64,000 nt of DNA from Diplosphaera chodatii (taxonomy: Eukaryota; Chlorophyta; Trebouxiophyceae; Prasiolales; Stichococcaceae). Location: NCBI GenBank assembly GCA_032358165.1, contig JAALGY010000041.1:3224001-3288000 (forward strand), in the 5' to 3' direction. The translations under genes were made by a program, and so were the position numbers. This document shows positions 12,562-23,600 of the stretch, one piece after another (the first letter of the stretch is position 1; each line of letters opens with the position of its first letter). The notes below the pieces were generated by a model. It had not been told where the DNA came from, ran no database searches, and saw only the letters and a program-made list of their open reading frames with translations.

Positions 12562-13771
12562 TCAGCCGCCAGTGGCCGGCGGCGGGACTGCAGCGGCCGC
12601 CAGGTTGCCAGCGCCTTTACCGGCTGTAGGCGCTTCGGTCGAGCCATCGGCCCCACCAGCTGCAACAAGCCGTGCAGTTGCACGTGAGTTTCAGCTGAAG
12701 GGTCCACGCCACTGAGGAGTGCAATGTAATCACATGCAGTGCCGCGAGCAGCATCATTCAAACACTTGACATGTGTAGCACATCGGCATAGCTTACCATT
12801 CCTACATTGCATGCTGAATTTGTCCATGCCAGATGCATGTTGACAGCTATGCACATGTGGGATAGGGAAGCGCATGCCGTCACCTGCTGATGGTGCGCGA
12901 GTGGCAGACACATATCCGTCAGGCCCCTGCGTCAGCGTGAGGCCATCTGGCAGAGACAGCCCGCCAGAGTCCAGCACCTGCACCGCACAGCAGAGGGCAC
13001 TTGTGAGCTGGTTACAGATAGCGAGGGCTGGCATGATATATACCTGCCATCAGCCTGTGCAGGTTAGTTGTTACCAAGCCTGAGAAAACTGCGCAGGCGA
13101 GTGACCAACAGCAACCTGCTCCAATGGGTGTGTTACAAGTGCGCAGTGAGCATATCAACGAGATCAGCACACCTGAGTTCCACCCAGCAGGGCGGAGCTT
13201 GCCCTGTCTGCCGGATCTGTGCCTGCGCCAGTCGTGCTGCTGGTGCTGACGGTGCTGCTGGTCCGGCTGCTGCCACTACCGCCGCCGCCGCTGCTGCTGC
13301 TGCTGCTGCCACCGCCGCTGCCACTGCTGCCGCCAGCGCTGTTGCCATCAGTGCTGCTCATGCCACCGCCAGCGCCACTGCTGCCGGCGGAAGAGGCTGA
13401 CGAGCCACCCACAGATGATGCGACACTCGAGGACAAGGTGTTGCCACTGCCTGTGGCCTGCTGCAGCAGCCGTGCTACATGGCCTGCCAAAACCGCATAA
13501 TCGCCAGTCACTGCACACTCTGCTGCATTTGATCAGGTAACGCATGGTACATACGAGCTGCCAGAGCACGTGTGCTTCCACACAACGTATGCCCTGCGTG
13601 TACCGAGTAGCATGGATATGAAGGACAGTCACCTGGCCGCGGGCCATTCCTGTTGCAATCGACATGGTCCCCTTGAAGCGCGAGTTTGCTGCCCGCAGCT
13701 GGAACTGGCCGTGCGGCTGCGACTGTGCACCCCATCAGCAGCAGCAGGACCACCCACAGCCACCTCAGCAT
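12562..13771 (-). CDS. Secreted Ser/Gly/Thr-rich low-complexity protein, unknown
   Basis: Read right to left, the ATG at 13771 opens MLRWLWVVLLLLMGCTVAAA, a textbook signal peptide. The first exon ends at a GTGACT donor near 13633 after DCNRNGPRPG. The second exon (about 13200-13511) has a short helical start (YAVLAGHVARLLQQATG). A long Ser/Gly tract follows (SSSGAGGGMSS, SGSGGGSSSSSSGGGGSGSS, SSTVSTSSTTG). A third exon near 12890-12995 reads SGGLSLPDGLTLTQGPDGYV. The last exon probably reads VAAGGADGSTEAPTAGKGAG and stops at 12562. This frame was chosen over an Arg-rich alternative because it matches the Ala/Pro/Thr composition of the rest. The composition suggests a wall or extracellular-matrix glycoprotein. 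No family is recognised. Internal exon joins are tentative. Confidence 0.55.
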
Positions 13772-14790
13772 TCGAGGTGCTCTGCAGCAGGCTGCGCCCC
13801 TGCTGCCATGGTATGCGCGCAATGGTGCCCTGCCAGACTGCCCAGATGCTGCGCTGCCGCTGCCCTGCTGCAGCGTCGCCATGCCTGGCCCGCAGAGCCG
13901 ACTGTCGATTCTGGAAGCGACGGCTGTCCAGGCTGTAGGGCCTGACAGAGAATCCTGCACGGCACCAGGGTAATTTGTGCCCCGTGAGGTTTGCTATGCT
14001 CAACAGGGCATTGTGGCGGGCAACGCGGCGGTTCGACTCGGTGCGAGGCCCTCCAGCCTCATGCGGCTACTTCAGCAGCCTGGGATGCCACTCAGCTGCC
14101 GTAGGTCAAAGCGGGGACCGTCGAATGTATCATACAGCGCAACACCAGCTGCACCTGCGATGCGTGCGACCCCACCGCCGGCTGTTTGGGTGGCGGACCC
14201 ACGTCAAGGTGGCAGCCTACTAGATGCCGTCAGGCTGCACCAGTGGCCGCCCGGCCGCTGAAGCGAGGGTCAACTCCTCCCAGGACCCAGGCACGCTGTG
14301 CAACAATACAGTCAGCAGCTGGCTACTGACTGGCTGGCAGCTTGCTCAACAACTCGCAAGTTGCTCGGCTTTCGCAAGAATTTGACATTGCATTTCGGGT
14401 ATCTGCTGCCAGCCCGCCACAGGCGAGCCAACACTAACATTGTACCTCGAGATCCATCAGAATGTCCTGCCACGTGTGGGTTCATTGCATCATTGAACGC
14501 TTCGTACACTCCCAGGATGCCCCCGAGATATGCCACTTGTCAGGCTCAAAACAGTGGTCGAAAATGAGTATGCATGATGTGTAGCGAGGCGCTGCTGCAA
14601 CCCACCCCGATGCAGCAGAACGCTCAACTACTAGCATGCACGCGACATCGACCTATCAAAACTGCAGGCTTGTACGTGCGCACAACATAGCCTGTTACCT
14701 AGATAACTATTTGCGCCTGGCCACCTGCCATGCGCTGCCAGGAGGCAGCTGCATCAGCTGTGCCCCGAGCTACATGCTGCCAGTCTCAGC
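13772..14790 (-). other. Unresolved minus-strand exon-like segments
   Basis: Between two minus-strand genes, several stretches read like real exons but cannot be joined cleanly. Segment 1 (about 14450-14535) reads AYLGGILGVYEAFNDAMNPH, ending at a GTACAA donor. Segment 2 (about 14240-14295) reads AWVLGGVDPRFSGRAAT. Segment 3 (about 14075-14190) reads VARIAGAAGVALYDTFDGPR, then FDLRQLSG, then a stop. Segment 4 (about 13990-14060) reads TESNRRVARHNALLSIANLT in another frame. Segments 3 and 4 would connect only through a frame change and a stop. They may be the 3' exons of a small separate gene, extra 5' exons of the secreted-protein gene, or a decayed gene. I do not recognise the protein. Confidence 0.3.
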
Positions 14791-15984
14791 CTACTCAAGC
14801 GCATCCACCCCTTCCGGCAGCTGCATGCTGCCACCACCCTGGCCATCGGCGGCGACCTTTGCTGCGCCACCAGCACCGGCACTCTGCAGCACCAGCTCGT
14901 TCTCGGGGGAGGTCCTGCTGCCCGCCGCGGCTCCTGCTGCTTTGCCGGCGCTGCCGCTTCCTGCTGCTGTGGCGTCGCTGCCGACCTGCAAGCCGCCCGC
15001 CCTGCTGCCCGCAGAGCCGGCTGCGCCCTGACCGCCTGCCGCCGCATCCTTCACCAGATCCTTGCTGGCAGCTCCGCTGCCAGTGGTCTTCCCCAACACC
15101 ATGCTGTCAAGCCCGTCACCGTCCACGTCCAACCCAGCGTCTGCATAGTCGTTGTCTGCCGCTTCATTCGCCTTGCTGGCCGAGGCGTTGCTGTCCGAGC
15201 TGGCCGAGGCGTTGCTGTCCGAGCCACCGGTGCTGCCTGCTGCTGCCTTGTGCGCGACGGCGCCTTGAATGGAGCTGCCAGCTGCCTTGCTGGTGTCGGC
15301 CACGGCTTCCTTCAGGCTGCCCGCAGCTGCACCAACCTTTGCAGGCAGGTCGGCAGCCTGCTCCTTCACAGCAGCTGCGCCGCCGGCTGCAGCGCTCACG
15401 ATGTTGGCGACTGCCCCTGCCTGCTTCTTCTGTGCTGCATCCTGCTGCCCGCTGGTGACGCTGCCTGTGCGTTTGAAGCCCCCCGCCTGGCCCGCGGCCA
15501 CTGCGTCTGCAATGCCATCTATCTCGGTGGCGGCATTTCGTTTGCTGGTGGTGCCGTTGCTGCCCCTGATCCCCACAGCGGCTGCTGAGGACGTCAACAC
15601 ATTGCTAGGTATCGGGCCGGCGGCACGGGCCGAGCTGCCGTCGAAGACCGCCATGCCGTCAGTGATGTCTGCCGCGCCCTCATTAATACCCTTACCAGCG
15701 CCCGCGTTTGCCGATGGGTCCTGCAGCGCTGCCGCCTTGGCATTTGCCACCACACTGGCTGATGCCGCCCCCAGCACACTGCCCATGTTCTCGGCCTGCC
15801 CAATGGTGCCACGCACCAGGCCACTGTTGCTGGCAAGTCGCTTTGCGCTGGGCGCCTGCGGCGGCGGGCTCGTTGACCAGCTGAGGAATGCTGCCACCGC
15901 CATCACGAGTGCAAAAGCAATGACCAGGCGCGGCGCTGAACCGCCGCCGCCGTTGCGGACGCGGCCATAGGCGCCACCGTACAT
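14791..15984 (-). CDS. Intronless Ala-rich single-pass membrane protein with LEA-like segment, unknown
   Basis: One uninterrupted frame of about 397 codons, unusual among its intron-rich neighbours. The first true ATG is at 15984. The N-terminus is short and basic with Gly (YGRVRNGGGG). A single hydrophobic span follows (LVIAFALVMAVAAFLSW), so a type II anchor is likely. The rest is Ala/Gly/Ser/Lys-rich and predicted mostly disordered or helical. It includes LEA-like stretches rich in Ala, Lys, Asp and Glu (AAVKEQAADLPAKVGAAAG, SLKEAVADTSKAAG). A near-perfect tandem repeat is encoded at about 15180-15225 (SDSNASA twice). An acidic patch DAGLDVDGDGLD resembles a calcium-binding loop. It shares no recognised domain. 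A stress-protective or wall-linked role is only a guess from composition. Confidence 0.7.
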   Translation of the reverse strand: MYGGAYGRVRNGGGGSAPRLVIAFALVMAVAAFLSWSTSPPPQAPSAKRLASNSGLVRGTIGQAENMGSVLGAASASVVANAKAAALQDPSANAGAGKGINEGAADITDGMAVFDGSSARAAGPIPSNVLTSSAAAVGIRGSNGTTSKRNAATEIDGIADAVAAGQAGGFKRTGSVTSGQQDAAQKKQAGAVANIVSAAAGGAAAVKEQAADLPAKVGAAAGSLKEAVADTSKAAGSSIQGAVAHKAAAGSTGGSDSNASASSDSNASASKANEAADNDYADAGLDVDGDGLDSMVLGKTTGSGAASKDLVKDAAAGGQGAAGSAGSRAGGLQVGSDATAAGSGSAGKAAGAAAGSRTSPENELVLQSAGAGGAAKVAADGQGGGSMQLPEGVDALE

Positions 15985-16562
15985 GATCAAGCAGTCGGAC
16001 CCACTGCAAGGCTGCTGTCAGAAGGGGCTGCAGACGCAAGATGTCGAAAACGCTGCTTTGTATGCAGCGATGCGGAGTCAGCAGCCCTGCCACGGCTCAA
16101 TCACAAAAGGAATACCACGTTCAACGCTTGCAGACCGGTGTTTCTAGCAAGTCGTACGGCGCAAATGGTGTAGTTGCTGCGCCTTACAGCCGGCACACGA
16201 AAACCGTACTCCAGTGTGTCTAGTTGACAAATGCTCCAGATCTGCAAACGCTCGGCCACCTGACTGCAGTTCACGGCGTAACGGAGTTAACTGATTATTG
16301 ATCAAAGCTGTTTATGAGGTTGATGCTGTGCACTGATGCACGATGCAGTGGGCTGGTCGGCTAATGGTGTCCCTGACAGCTAGCGTGTCATACTAACAAT
16401 TCTCCCTAGTCATCATAGCCTAAAACCTAGTGGTGCAGCCCCATGAAGGCATCCACCCAACACGTGCTGGCAGCATGCGGCAGGTGCCGCGCGCCGTGCT
16501 TCCGTGCAACTCGATCAATTGCCGAGCACCGTTGACATAGTGTCCAAGCAGTGGGCCCAATT
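15985..16562. promoter_or_regulatory. Divergent intergenic region
   Basis: Upstream sequence shared by the Ala-rich membrane protein (-) and the first TauE/SafE gene (+). It is richer in A/T than the flanks (for example 16270-16330). No coding frame or repeat was seen. Confidence 0.4.
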
Positions 16563-19500
16563 ATGCGCAGTGTTCCAGCCAGCGTGGGTAGGTTCGGCTT
16601 AGCTGGGCCGACTATCTTGCTGGGCCTGTTGGCCACGGATCGCATCGCCCGGGAAGGCCTCATCCCCCACAAGGACCTATGGCCGCTCAACGCCAGAGAT
16701 GTCGCCGGCCTGGTGCTGGCGGCATTGTCGCTGTTGGTGGCTGCCGGCGGGGGCATCGGTGGGTAATGTTGCAAAGGCACAGGGTGCAAAATCAGCTGCC
16801 ACAGCGTTCAACTGCGTGCGCCACAGTGACGGCTTGCATTATATGAGCGTCTGAACGTGCGTAACTGCGGCAGGATGTCGCTTGCTGTTGCGCCAATATT
16901 CATGCATACACGCTGGATGGCCTTGCACACTGTCATATATGATCTTGCAGGCGGTGGAGCACTGCTGGTGCCTATACTGATCATGATACTTGGTACGCCA
17001 CGATAGAGCTGCACTCGCCACCTTGCAGATGGAGACTTGATTCGTGCCGATGCAGCATGTCGCCGCCCCATGGCCCACTGTGCGTTCATGATCAAGCGTG
17101 GTGTGAGTCGCCTGCAGCCTTCCGCCCCAACAATGCAGTGGCGCTCAGCAACGTCGCGATCGTGGGTGGTGCGCTGGCCAACTTCGCTTTCAACTGGCAG
17201 CGGCGGCATCCATCTGGCACCCGCAGCCTCATCGACTGGTACGCGCCAGTGCTGTGCTGTAACTCCGTTGTCAGCCTTGGCCCCTGAGCGAGACGCTGCC
17301 AAACCAAGTCAAATCGCCTGGCTGAATCAGGGACCTCATCCTAGTCTTGGAGCCCGCGACGATCCTGGGTGCCTTACTGGGATCGTATGTGAACAAGGTG
17401 GGCAGACCGTCTGATGGTGGATCTTCACAGCACCACGGCAGCCGTACCAGCAGCTGGCACCCCTCTCGACCTTTTGTCGTGCATCGACCAGCCGCTGTTC
17501 AGTCAGAGCGACTGTGATCAAGGGCAATGCGCATGGGCAGGTGCTGCCCCCATGGTTGACGACGGTCCTGCTGGCAGCACTGCTGGTGCTGCTGTCCAGC
17601 AAGCTCATCCACCGAGGAGTCCTGACGTACCGCTCAGAGAGCAAGGCGCAGCGAGCGGCGGCAGGGGAAGCCGCCGAGCTGGGGGCTGCAGCAGAGGCGC
17701 CGCTGCTCGGTGATGGAGGTGCACACCGCGTGCACTGAGCTGGTGGCAGCTGATGCAGCAGGATTCAGCGGGGCAGGCGCAGTGCATCAGGTGCACACGA
17801 ACATGCTGCTCAATGTGTTAATGCTTGCATGAGCAGGGGCGCAGGGCAACGGCGGCGGCGGGGCGCTGCCCGCAGTTGGGTCAGCAGACTCGCTCCGCAT
17901 GGGCGGCAGCGAGGTCCGGCGCCGCGGCTACCGCCGCCTGGTCAGCAACGCGTCCGTCTCCGAGGACACCAGCTTCTTCGAGAGCGTCAGCCGCACCCCA
18001 GCTGCGCATGCGGACGACAAAGGTGCTCGGCCGTGCGTGGCCAATGTCCGTTGGTACATATACCCAGCTAATGCTCAGCAGTTGACGCAATTGTCGCCTG
18101 ACGACGTCGACGAGGCTGGCCAGCTGAAGCCAGTTCCGGCCTGCAGAGCACGCAGCTGGCGCATTTCCAGAGGTGCTCGAGTCGCCTCGGCCTGGCCGCC
18201 CTTCTGAAGCAGCCAGTGGGGCAGCCGCCACATCTGAGGTGCATGCACCTGCTGCATTCACTGCTTGACTAATAGCAAATATGTACTACATAGGACTCTG
18301 GTGTGGCTACAGCAGACAGCGTGTACGGAGCAACTGCAAACCCTAGTGTTCTTCCCCCGCTGGACCTTGAGCTGGGTCAAGGTGCACAGCTGCCGCACTG
18401 CAGGCAAGCCCAGAACAGCGAGCGGCCCTGGAGCGCATACTGGAGCACGAGAGCCGCCAGTTGCCGTGGCAGCACCTTGCCATTCTGCTGCTGCTGACTG
18501 CAGGTAAGCATGCCTGTGGCAGGTGTTGTGCAGCTGCTCAGCCTTCAACGCTTATGTTTGCTGGTGGTCCTGTTCCTACTTGCGGACCCATGTTTCACTC
18601 AGTTAGTACTGGCCAGCTGATGCAATCCCTCTGCCGGCGACCCAGCTGACGGTGCTCTGGTTGTGTGTGCAGCTGTCATCATCAGCGACATTGTCAAGGG
18701 GCGGGTCAAGTGCGGCAGCGTCAGCTACTGGGCGATCTCGCTAAGCCTCGTCCCCTTCATCATTGCCGCCTCCGCTGTCATCGCCTGGTGGCTGGTGCGG
18801 AAAAATGCCACCAAGGTGGCCGCACACCACGAGCTGCAAGAAGGCGAGGTGAGTGGTGCCATGATGCACTTGCTGCAGGATGCTTCGCCTGGCTTATGCT
18901 GCCTGCACGCGGGCCGGAAGGTACTTGGCGGGGACGACAGCGTGTGAACTGTCCGGCTTGGCGGGCACAAACAAACTGTTTTTGACTGTAGGTGGCATGG
19001 ACGCCTCGGAACACGGTGCTGTACCCAGCCATCTGCAGCCTTGCAGGGCTGGTCGCAGGTGCTGCGCCCCCAGCCGATCGCTGAGGAGCATTGATGCCCA
19101 CATGCCTCCCTCTGATGCCCTCTTTGCTGGACCGATGAGGTCTCCCGCATACCATGCGTGCACCCCGCAACTGCATTAGTTGCATGTGGTAGCTTTTGGA
19201 GTCGCGACGGTCAGCTGATCGTTCTGTGGCATCTGCAGGCATGTTTGGCGTGGGCGGCGGCATCGTCAAGGGCCCGCTGATGCTGGAGATGGGAGTGCTG
19301 CCCGATGTGGCTGCGGCCACCTCTGCCACCATGATCATGTGAGACTCAGTGCATTGCACGAGGCGGCCCATACTTAGCATAGATCAATGCAACAGTACAT
19401 GTGACCGATGCCCTGCAATGCTCGTGTTCGTGTAGGTTCACAGCTGCCTCGGCATCCGCAGTCTACATCAGCTTCGGCACCGTTAAGTAAGCCCCAGATG

Positions 19501-20077
19501 CCACCTGTTGCTTCACCTGGAACTCCGCTGACATGAGCAGTCTTCATCCAGATGACAGCGCCAATCTGCACTGCCCTGTTGCAGGTACGACTACGGCGTC
19601 GCCATTCTGGTGCTGGGCTTCGCTGCGACGATGCTGGGGCAGATGGGCGCCCACTGGCTGATGACGCGGCTGCAGCGGCGCTCCGTCGTCGTGTTCTGCA
19701 TGGCGGCCCTGCTGTGAGCCGCCAGCGCACCTGCCAGCGCTGCCAGCATGAACCAGTGCCTCCTGCATCCTGCCGACTTTCATCCCCACGGAGGTACTCA
19801 CCTCTATCCACGGGGTGACCTGCTGCAGGTCGCTGTCAGCCGCTGTCATGGTGGTGGAGGCTGGGGTGCGGACCACACAGGTACGGCATGTCTTGCACCT
19901 TTTTGGATGTTGTTGTTTGTCCCACGCAGCAGCGCTGTGCATGGCGCTGCCAGTTGCACCAGCGTGCACATGCGCCTAGTCCTCGTGCACGCTCAAGTCT
20001 TTGTTGGTGACATGCAGTCTGCGCGGCATCACCAGCTGTGGGACTGGCGCACGGTGTGCTCGGCTGCGGACCAATAG
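16563..20077 (+). CDS. TauE/SafE-family anion transporter, tandem copy A
   Basis: A multi-exon membrane transporter of the sulfite exporter TauE/SafE family (plant type, two homologous halves). The ATG at 16563 opens a hydrophobic N-terminus (PTILLGLLATD), then HKDLWPLNARDVAGLVLAAL. The first half has GGGALLVPILIMI (about 16950-16990), FRPNNAVALSNVAIVGGALA (about 17120-17175) and LEPATILGALLGSYVNK (about 17347-17398). It also has PWLTTVLLAALLVLLSSKLI (about 17550-17610). A hydrophilic loop follows, then KCGSVSYWAISLSLVPFIIA (about 18710-18765). The second half has GMFGVGGGIVKGPLMLEMGV (about 19240-19300), ATSATMIM joined to FTAASASAVYISFGTVK, and a final RRSVVVFCMAAL block. The last exon (20018-20077) reads HHQLWDWRTVC like copy B, which fixes the 3' end. 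Family members export sulfite or organosulfur anions in bacteria. The substrate here is not determined, and the membrane (plasma or vacuolar) is unknown. Confidence 0.85.
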
Positions 20078-20681
20078 CTCAACCATTGATGGCAGTGACG
20101 GACGCTACAGTGGCGTTCTGCAGCTCAGGTCACATCAGTGGTCATGAGCTTAGCGTCTGGGTGCAGCGGACGTTGTATTGTGCAGTTTGGCTCTTGCTGA
20201 GGCAGAGGTCTGCCGCAGCTAGGCTAGGGCTTCTGGGCTGATGCACGTGCTGTGTTGAGGGATAATACTGTGAGCGCGCCGCATTGCGCCACCAAAGATC
20301 TGCAGCTGCATCTCCTTTGCAGTGCTCTGAGGTTCTGTTTGGCCCATATGTAACATCGAATGCGCGAGTATCTGGTACCCATCCACGACTAGGTTAGGCC
20401 TGTGCACCCGTATTGCTGTCAGCATTGCAGGTGCGCATGCTTGGGCTTTACCCTCTGCTTATAAGCTTTGTGTTGAGGGCTGTATTGATCGAGTTTAGGT
20501 CGGCAGTGCCCAAGCTGTAGCAGCAACGTCCTGAGGGCCTTCTAGCTGTGGCATCCCGCTTTCCCGAGCTGCACGATTTGACGGTTGAGACTCACTTGCC
20601 CCTAGTCAACCTTGTGGGAGGGCAGACTGCCAATACAGCTGGGCGATCAACGTGCAGACATCGATCCATCGATTAGTCAGC
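20078..20681. other. Intergenic spacer between the two TauE/SafE genes
   Basis: It holds the 3' end of copy A and the promoter of copy B. No gene or obvious repeat was seen. Confidence 0.4.
20349..20353 (+). terminator. TGTAA polyadenylation motif of TauE/SafE copy A
   Basis: TGTAA lies 272 bases downstream of the stop codon at 20077. Confidence 0.3.
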
Positions 20682-23600
20682 ATGCGGCGCCTCGTGCACA
20701 TGCAACATGCGCCGCTCAGCAGCGTGCTGGGCGGTATGCTGCTGGTCGCGTCACAGTATGCTGCGAGCAGGTAGGAGTCTCACAGCATCAGCACCGCAGA
20801 CTTGAAGCGTGCAAGCCCTGCCATGTGAGGCACATGCTGGGACACAGCGTCCTCGTCTTTCCTTGGCCGGTGGCACACTACAGCACATGAACGTATGTCA
20901 GCGTTCCACTGCGCTGGAGCGTTCGGTCGCAGGTACCTGGGCGCCAGCATGCACAAGAACCTGTTCCCTCTGGACGGCGGGGACATTGGCGGCATCACAT
21001 TGGCTGCCGCCGCGCTGTTTGTGGCCGCGGGCGGCGGCATCGGGTATGTGATATACATCGTCGCCACGATTTTCAAGATGCGTTGCAGGCTTGCAGTGTG
21101 CATGGCTCTCCCTGCTGGCTGTTGACGTCCTGACACTGTGCTGCAGGGGTGGCGCACTGCTTGTACCAATCCTGCTCCTCATCATGAGTGAGCCCTGCTT
21201 GATCACTTCTGCGTTGCCGTCATAGCAGCATGCACAGCAGGGATGGTCATTTCATTGACGCTGCATGACTGCTCCCGCAGACTTTCATCCAAACAATGCT
21301 GTGGCACTGAGTAATGTGACAATCGTGGGAGGTAAGCTTGCTCCCATCACATGCCATCGTACCCATGGGTAAGAGCTTGGTGGGCTACTCCTCTGTGGGA
21401 GATGTGCTATACGACCAGCTGTCGCGACCGGACAGGCGCAATCGCGAACTTCATGTTCAACATTCGGCGGCGGCACCCCTCTGGAGACAAGCCGCTTGTG
21501 GACTGGTGGGCTCTCTTATCTGGCATGCCACTGGCATGGTCAGCTTGGTGTCGAAGTCTGGTCTGCTTCGCTGCTGATGCTGCCAGCCCCAGGGTGCATG
21601 CATGCAATGGTCAGATGCATTCACTCGCCACCTGCAGGGACCTCATTCTGGTCATGGAGCCGACCACGATCCTGGGGGCACTGGTCGGCAGCTATGTCAA
21701 CAAGGTGGGCGCAAAACCTGCCCGCTGTGCGCTTGGCGTGTGCCGGCGGTGACACAGTGCTCAAATGCCTGATACATGCGGACTCTGCTCCAACCATCCA
21801 GCTGCCACCACACTCACCCAGACCCCGAAAGCTGAAAACCCTATCCACTGATGCAGCTGTTGCCGGCGTGGGTGACGACGGTGCTGCTGGCCGCGCTGCT
21901 GCTGTTCCTGGCCACCAAGCTGATGCGCCGCGGCGTGCGCACCTACCGCAGCGAGACGGCCGAGCAGAAGGCGGCGGCCGCCGAGACGGCCGCCCCGTCC
22001 GACGGCGACGACGGCGGCAGCAGCGCCCCAGGTGGGGCCAAAGGAGGTCTCCGCCTGCGACTGGCGTGCTGTGGACCTCTCCCTCCACCAGTCCACCGGT
22101 GAATGCGGCTGCGACCTGAGGCGCGTTGGTGCAGGATCCAGCAGCACATCCTCTGTGCTCCACTGCAGGCTCGCCGCCCGTGCCCATCAGCAAGCGCCTG
22201 GCGATCCGCATGGACCGCGTCGCGTCCTTCAACAGCGTGTCGGAGCACACCACGCTGTTCGAGGACCTGCACGACCGGGCAGCCAAGGTCGCAGGTGCTG
22301 CATGCTGCACAGGTCACAGAGCTGCGCACGCCGAGAACAGCCGAGGACATCATAGGCGCCGTATGTGGCAGCGTTCATTACGCACACACACGTGCGCTGC
22401 CGCCAACTCTTGCCGCTGTCCGCCGGCCGGACGCGCAACTGTGGTCTGTGCTGCAGAGACCATTGTGGAGACGGCAGCGGAGCTGTCGGCGCCGCTGCTG
22501 GGCCGCGGCGAGCACCATGCCAACGGCGACGCCGGCGGCGCAGCGGAGGACAGCTCCCCGGCAGGCGACGAGCCGACAGTCGCAGCCGAGCAGCAGGTCC
22601 GCCTGCTGTTGGCCGTCCTGACAGCAGATCACCGTGAGGCGCTCCCGATGGACTGCTGTCCGGCGCTTGCCATACTAGACAGCGGAGTAGTTTTCCAGGG
22701 CCATCGAGCGGCGCTACCCCTTCCGCAGGCACAATTGGAGCGTGTGTTGGAGGCCGAGGGCCGGCAGCTGCCCTGGCAGCACCTGGTCATCCTGTTCGGC
22801 CTGACCCTGGGTGCGTAGCCGGCGGGCTCATTGCTTTTGCTCTCCAATGCTACCCCGTCGGCACACAACCATCTGCCCAGCGGACATCCGCATTCAAAGC
22901 TGTGCAAGCTGCAGTGTGTAGGGCAGTCGCATGCCCCAGCTGGGGCTGCATGCCGGGAGGAATGAATCTGAAACGACGGTGCCACGACCCTGATGTGTGC
23001 GTCTCGCCGCAGCCGTGATCGCGAGCGACACGGCGAAAGCGTCAAAGTACGTGCGGTGCGGCAGCGCCGCGTACTGGGCCATCGCGCTGAGCCTGGTGCC
23101 GGTCACCGGGCTGGTGTCGGCCGGCGCGGCGGTGTGGCTGACGCGGAAGCACGACCTGAAGCAGGCCGCGGGCCGCTCCCTGCGCAAGGGCGAGGCAAGT
23201 GCAGGGGCCGCCGTGCAAGTGACCTGGTTGCAGCGTGTCTGGTAAACATCACGGGTTCATACCCTGTTCAGCAGCGACCGAACCCCTGCCACAGTGTGTC
23301 CACCCTGGGGTGCTACATGAGCATGCGGTGCGTCGGCAGCTGCATGCAATGGGCGCATCTGGGCTCATCTGATGTTGTGCAGACAGCATCCCGGATCTGG
23401 TCCAGCATCGTGCTGTGTATGTTTTGACGTGCACATCGTGGGCAGGTGGCATGGACCAAGCGCACCACAGTTGTGTACCCGGCAGTGTGCAGCCTGGCAG
23501 GGCTGGTCGCAGGTGCGCTTAGATGATCTCCTGCACCGTCGTTTGACAGTCACGACTGGCGCCGTTTCCGACATGCGATAGCCCGGTGACACCCGTGGTT

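Noticed and set aside
13219..13500. Leu/Pro-rich plus-strand frame resembling a membrane protein
   Set aside because: It is the complement of the Ser/Gly tract of the minus-strand secreted protein; Ser/Gly codons read backwards give Leu/Pro runs.
14730..15970. Long plus-strand frames opposite the Ala-rich membrane protein
   Set aside because: They are antisense shadows of a GC-rich coding frame, rich in Arg/Pro/Cys with no signal or domain.
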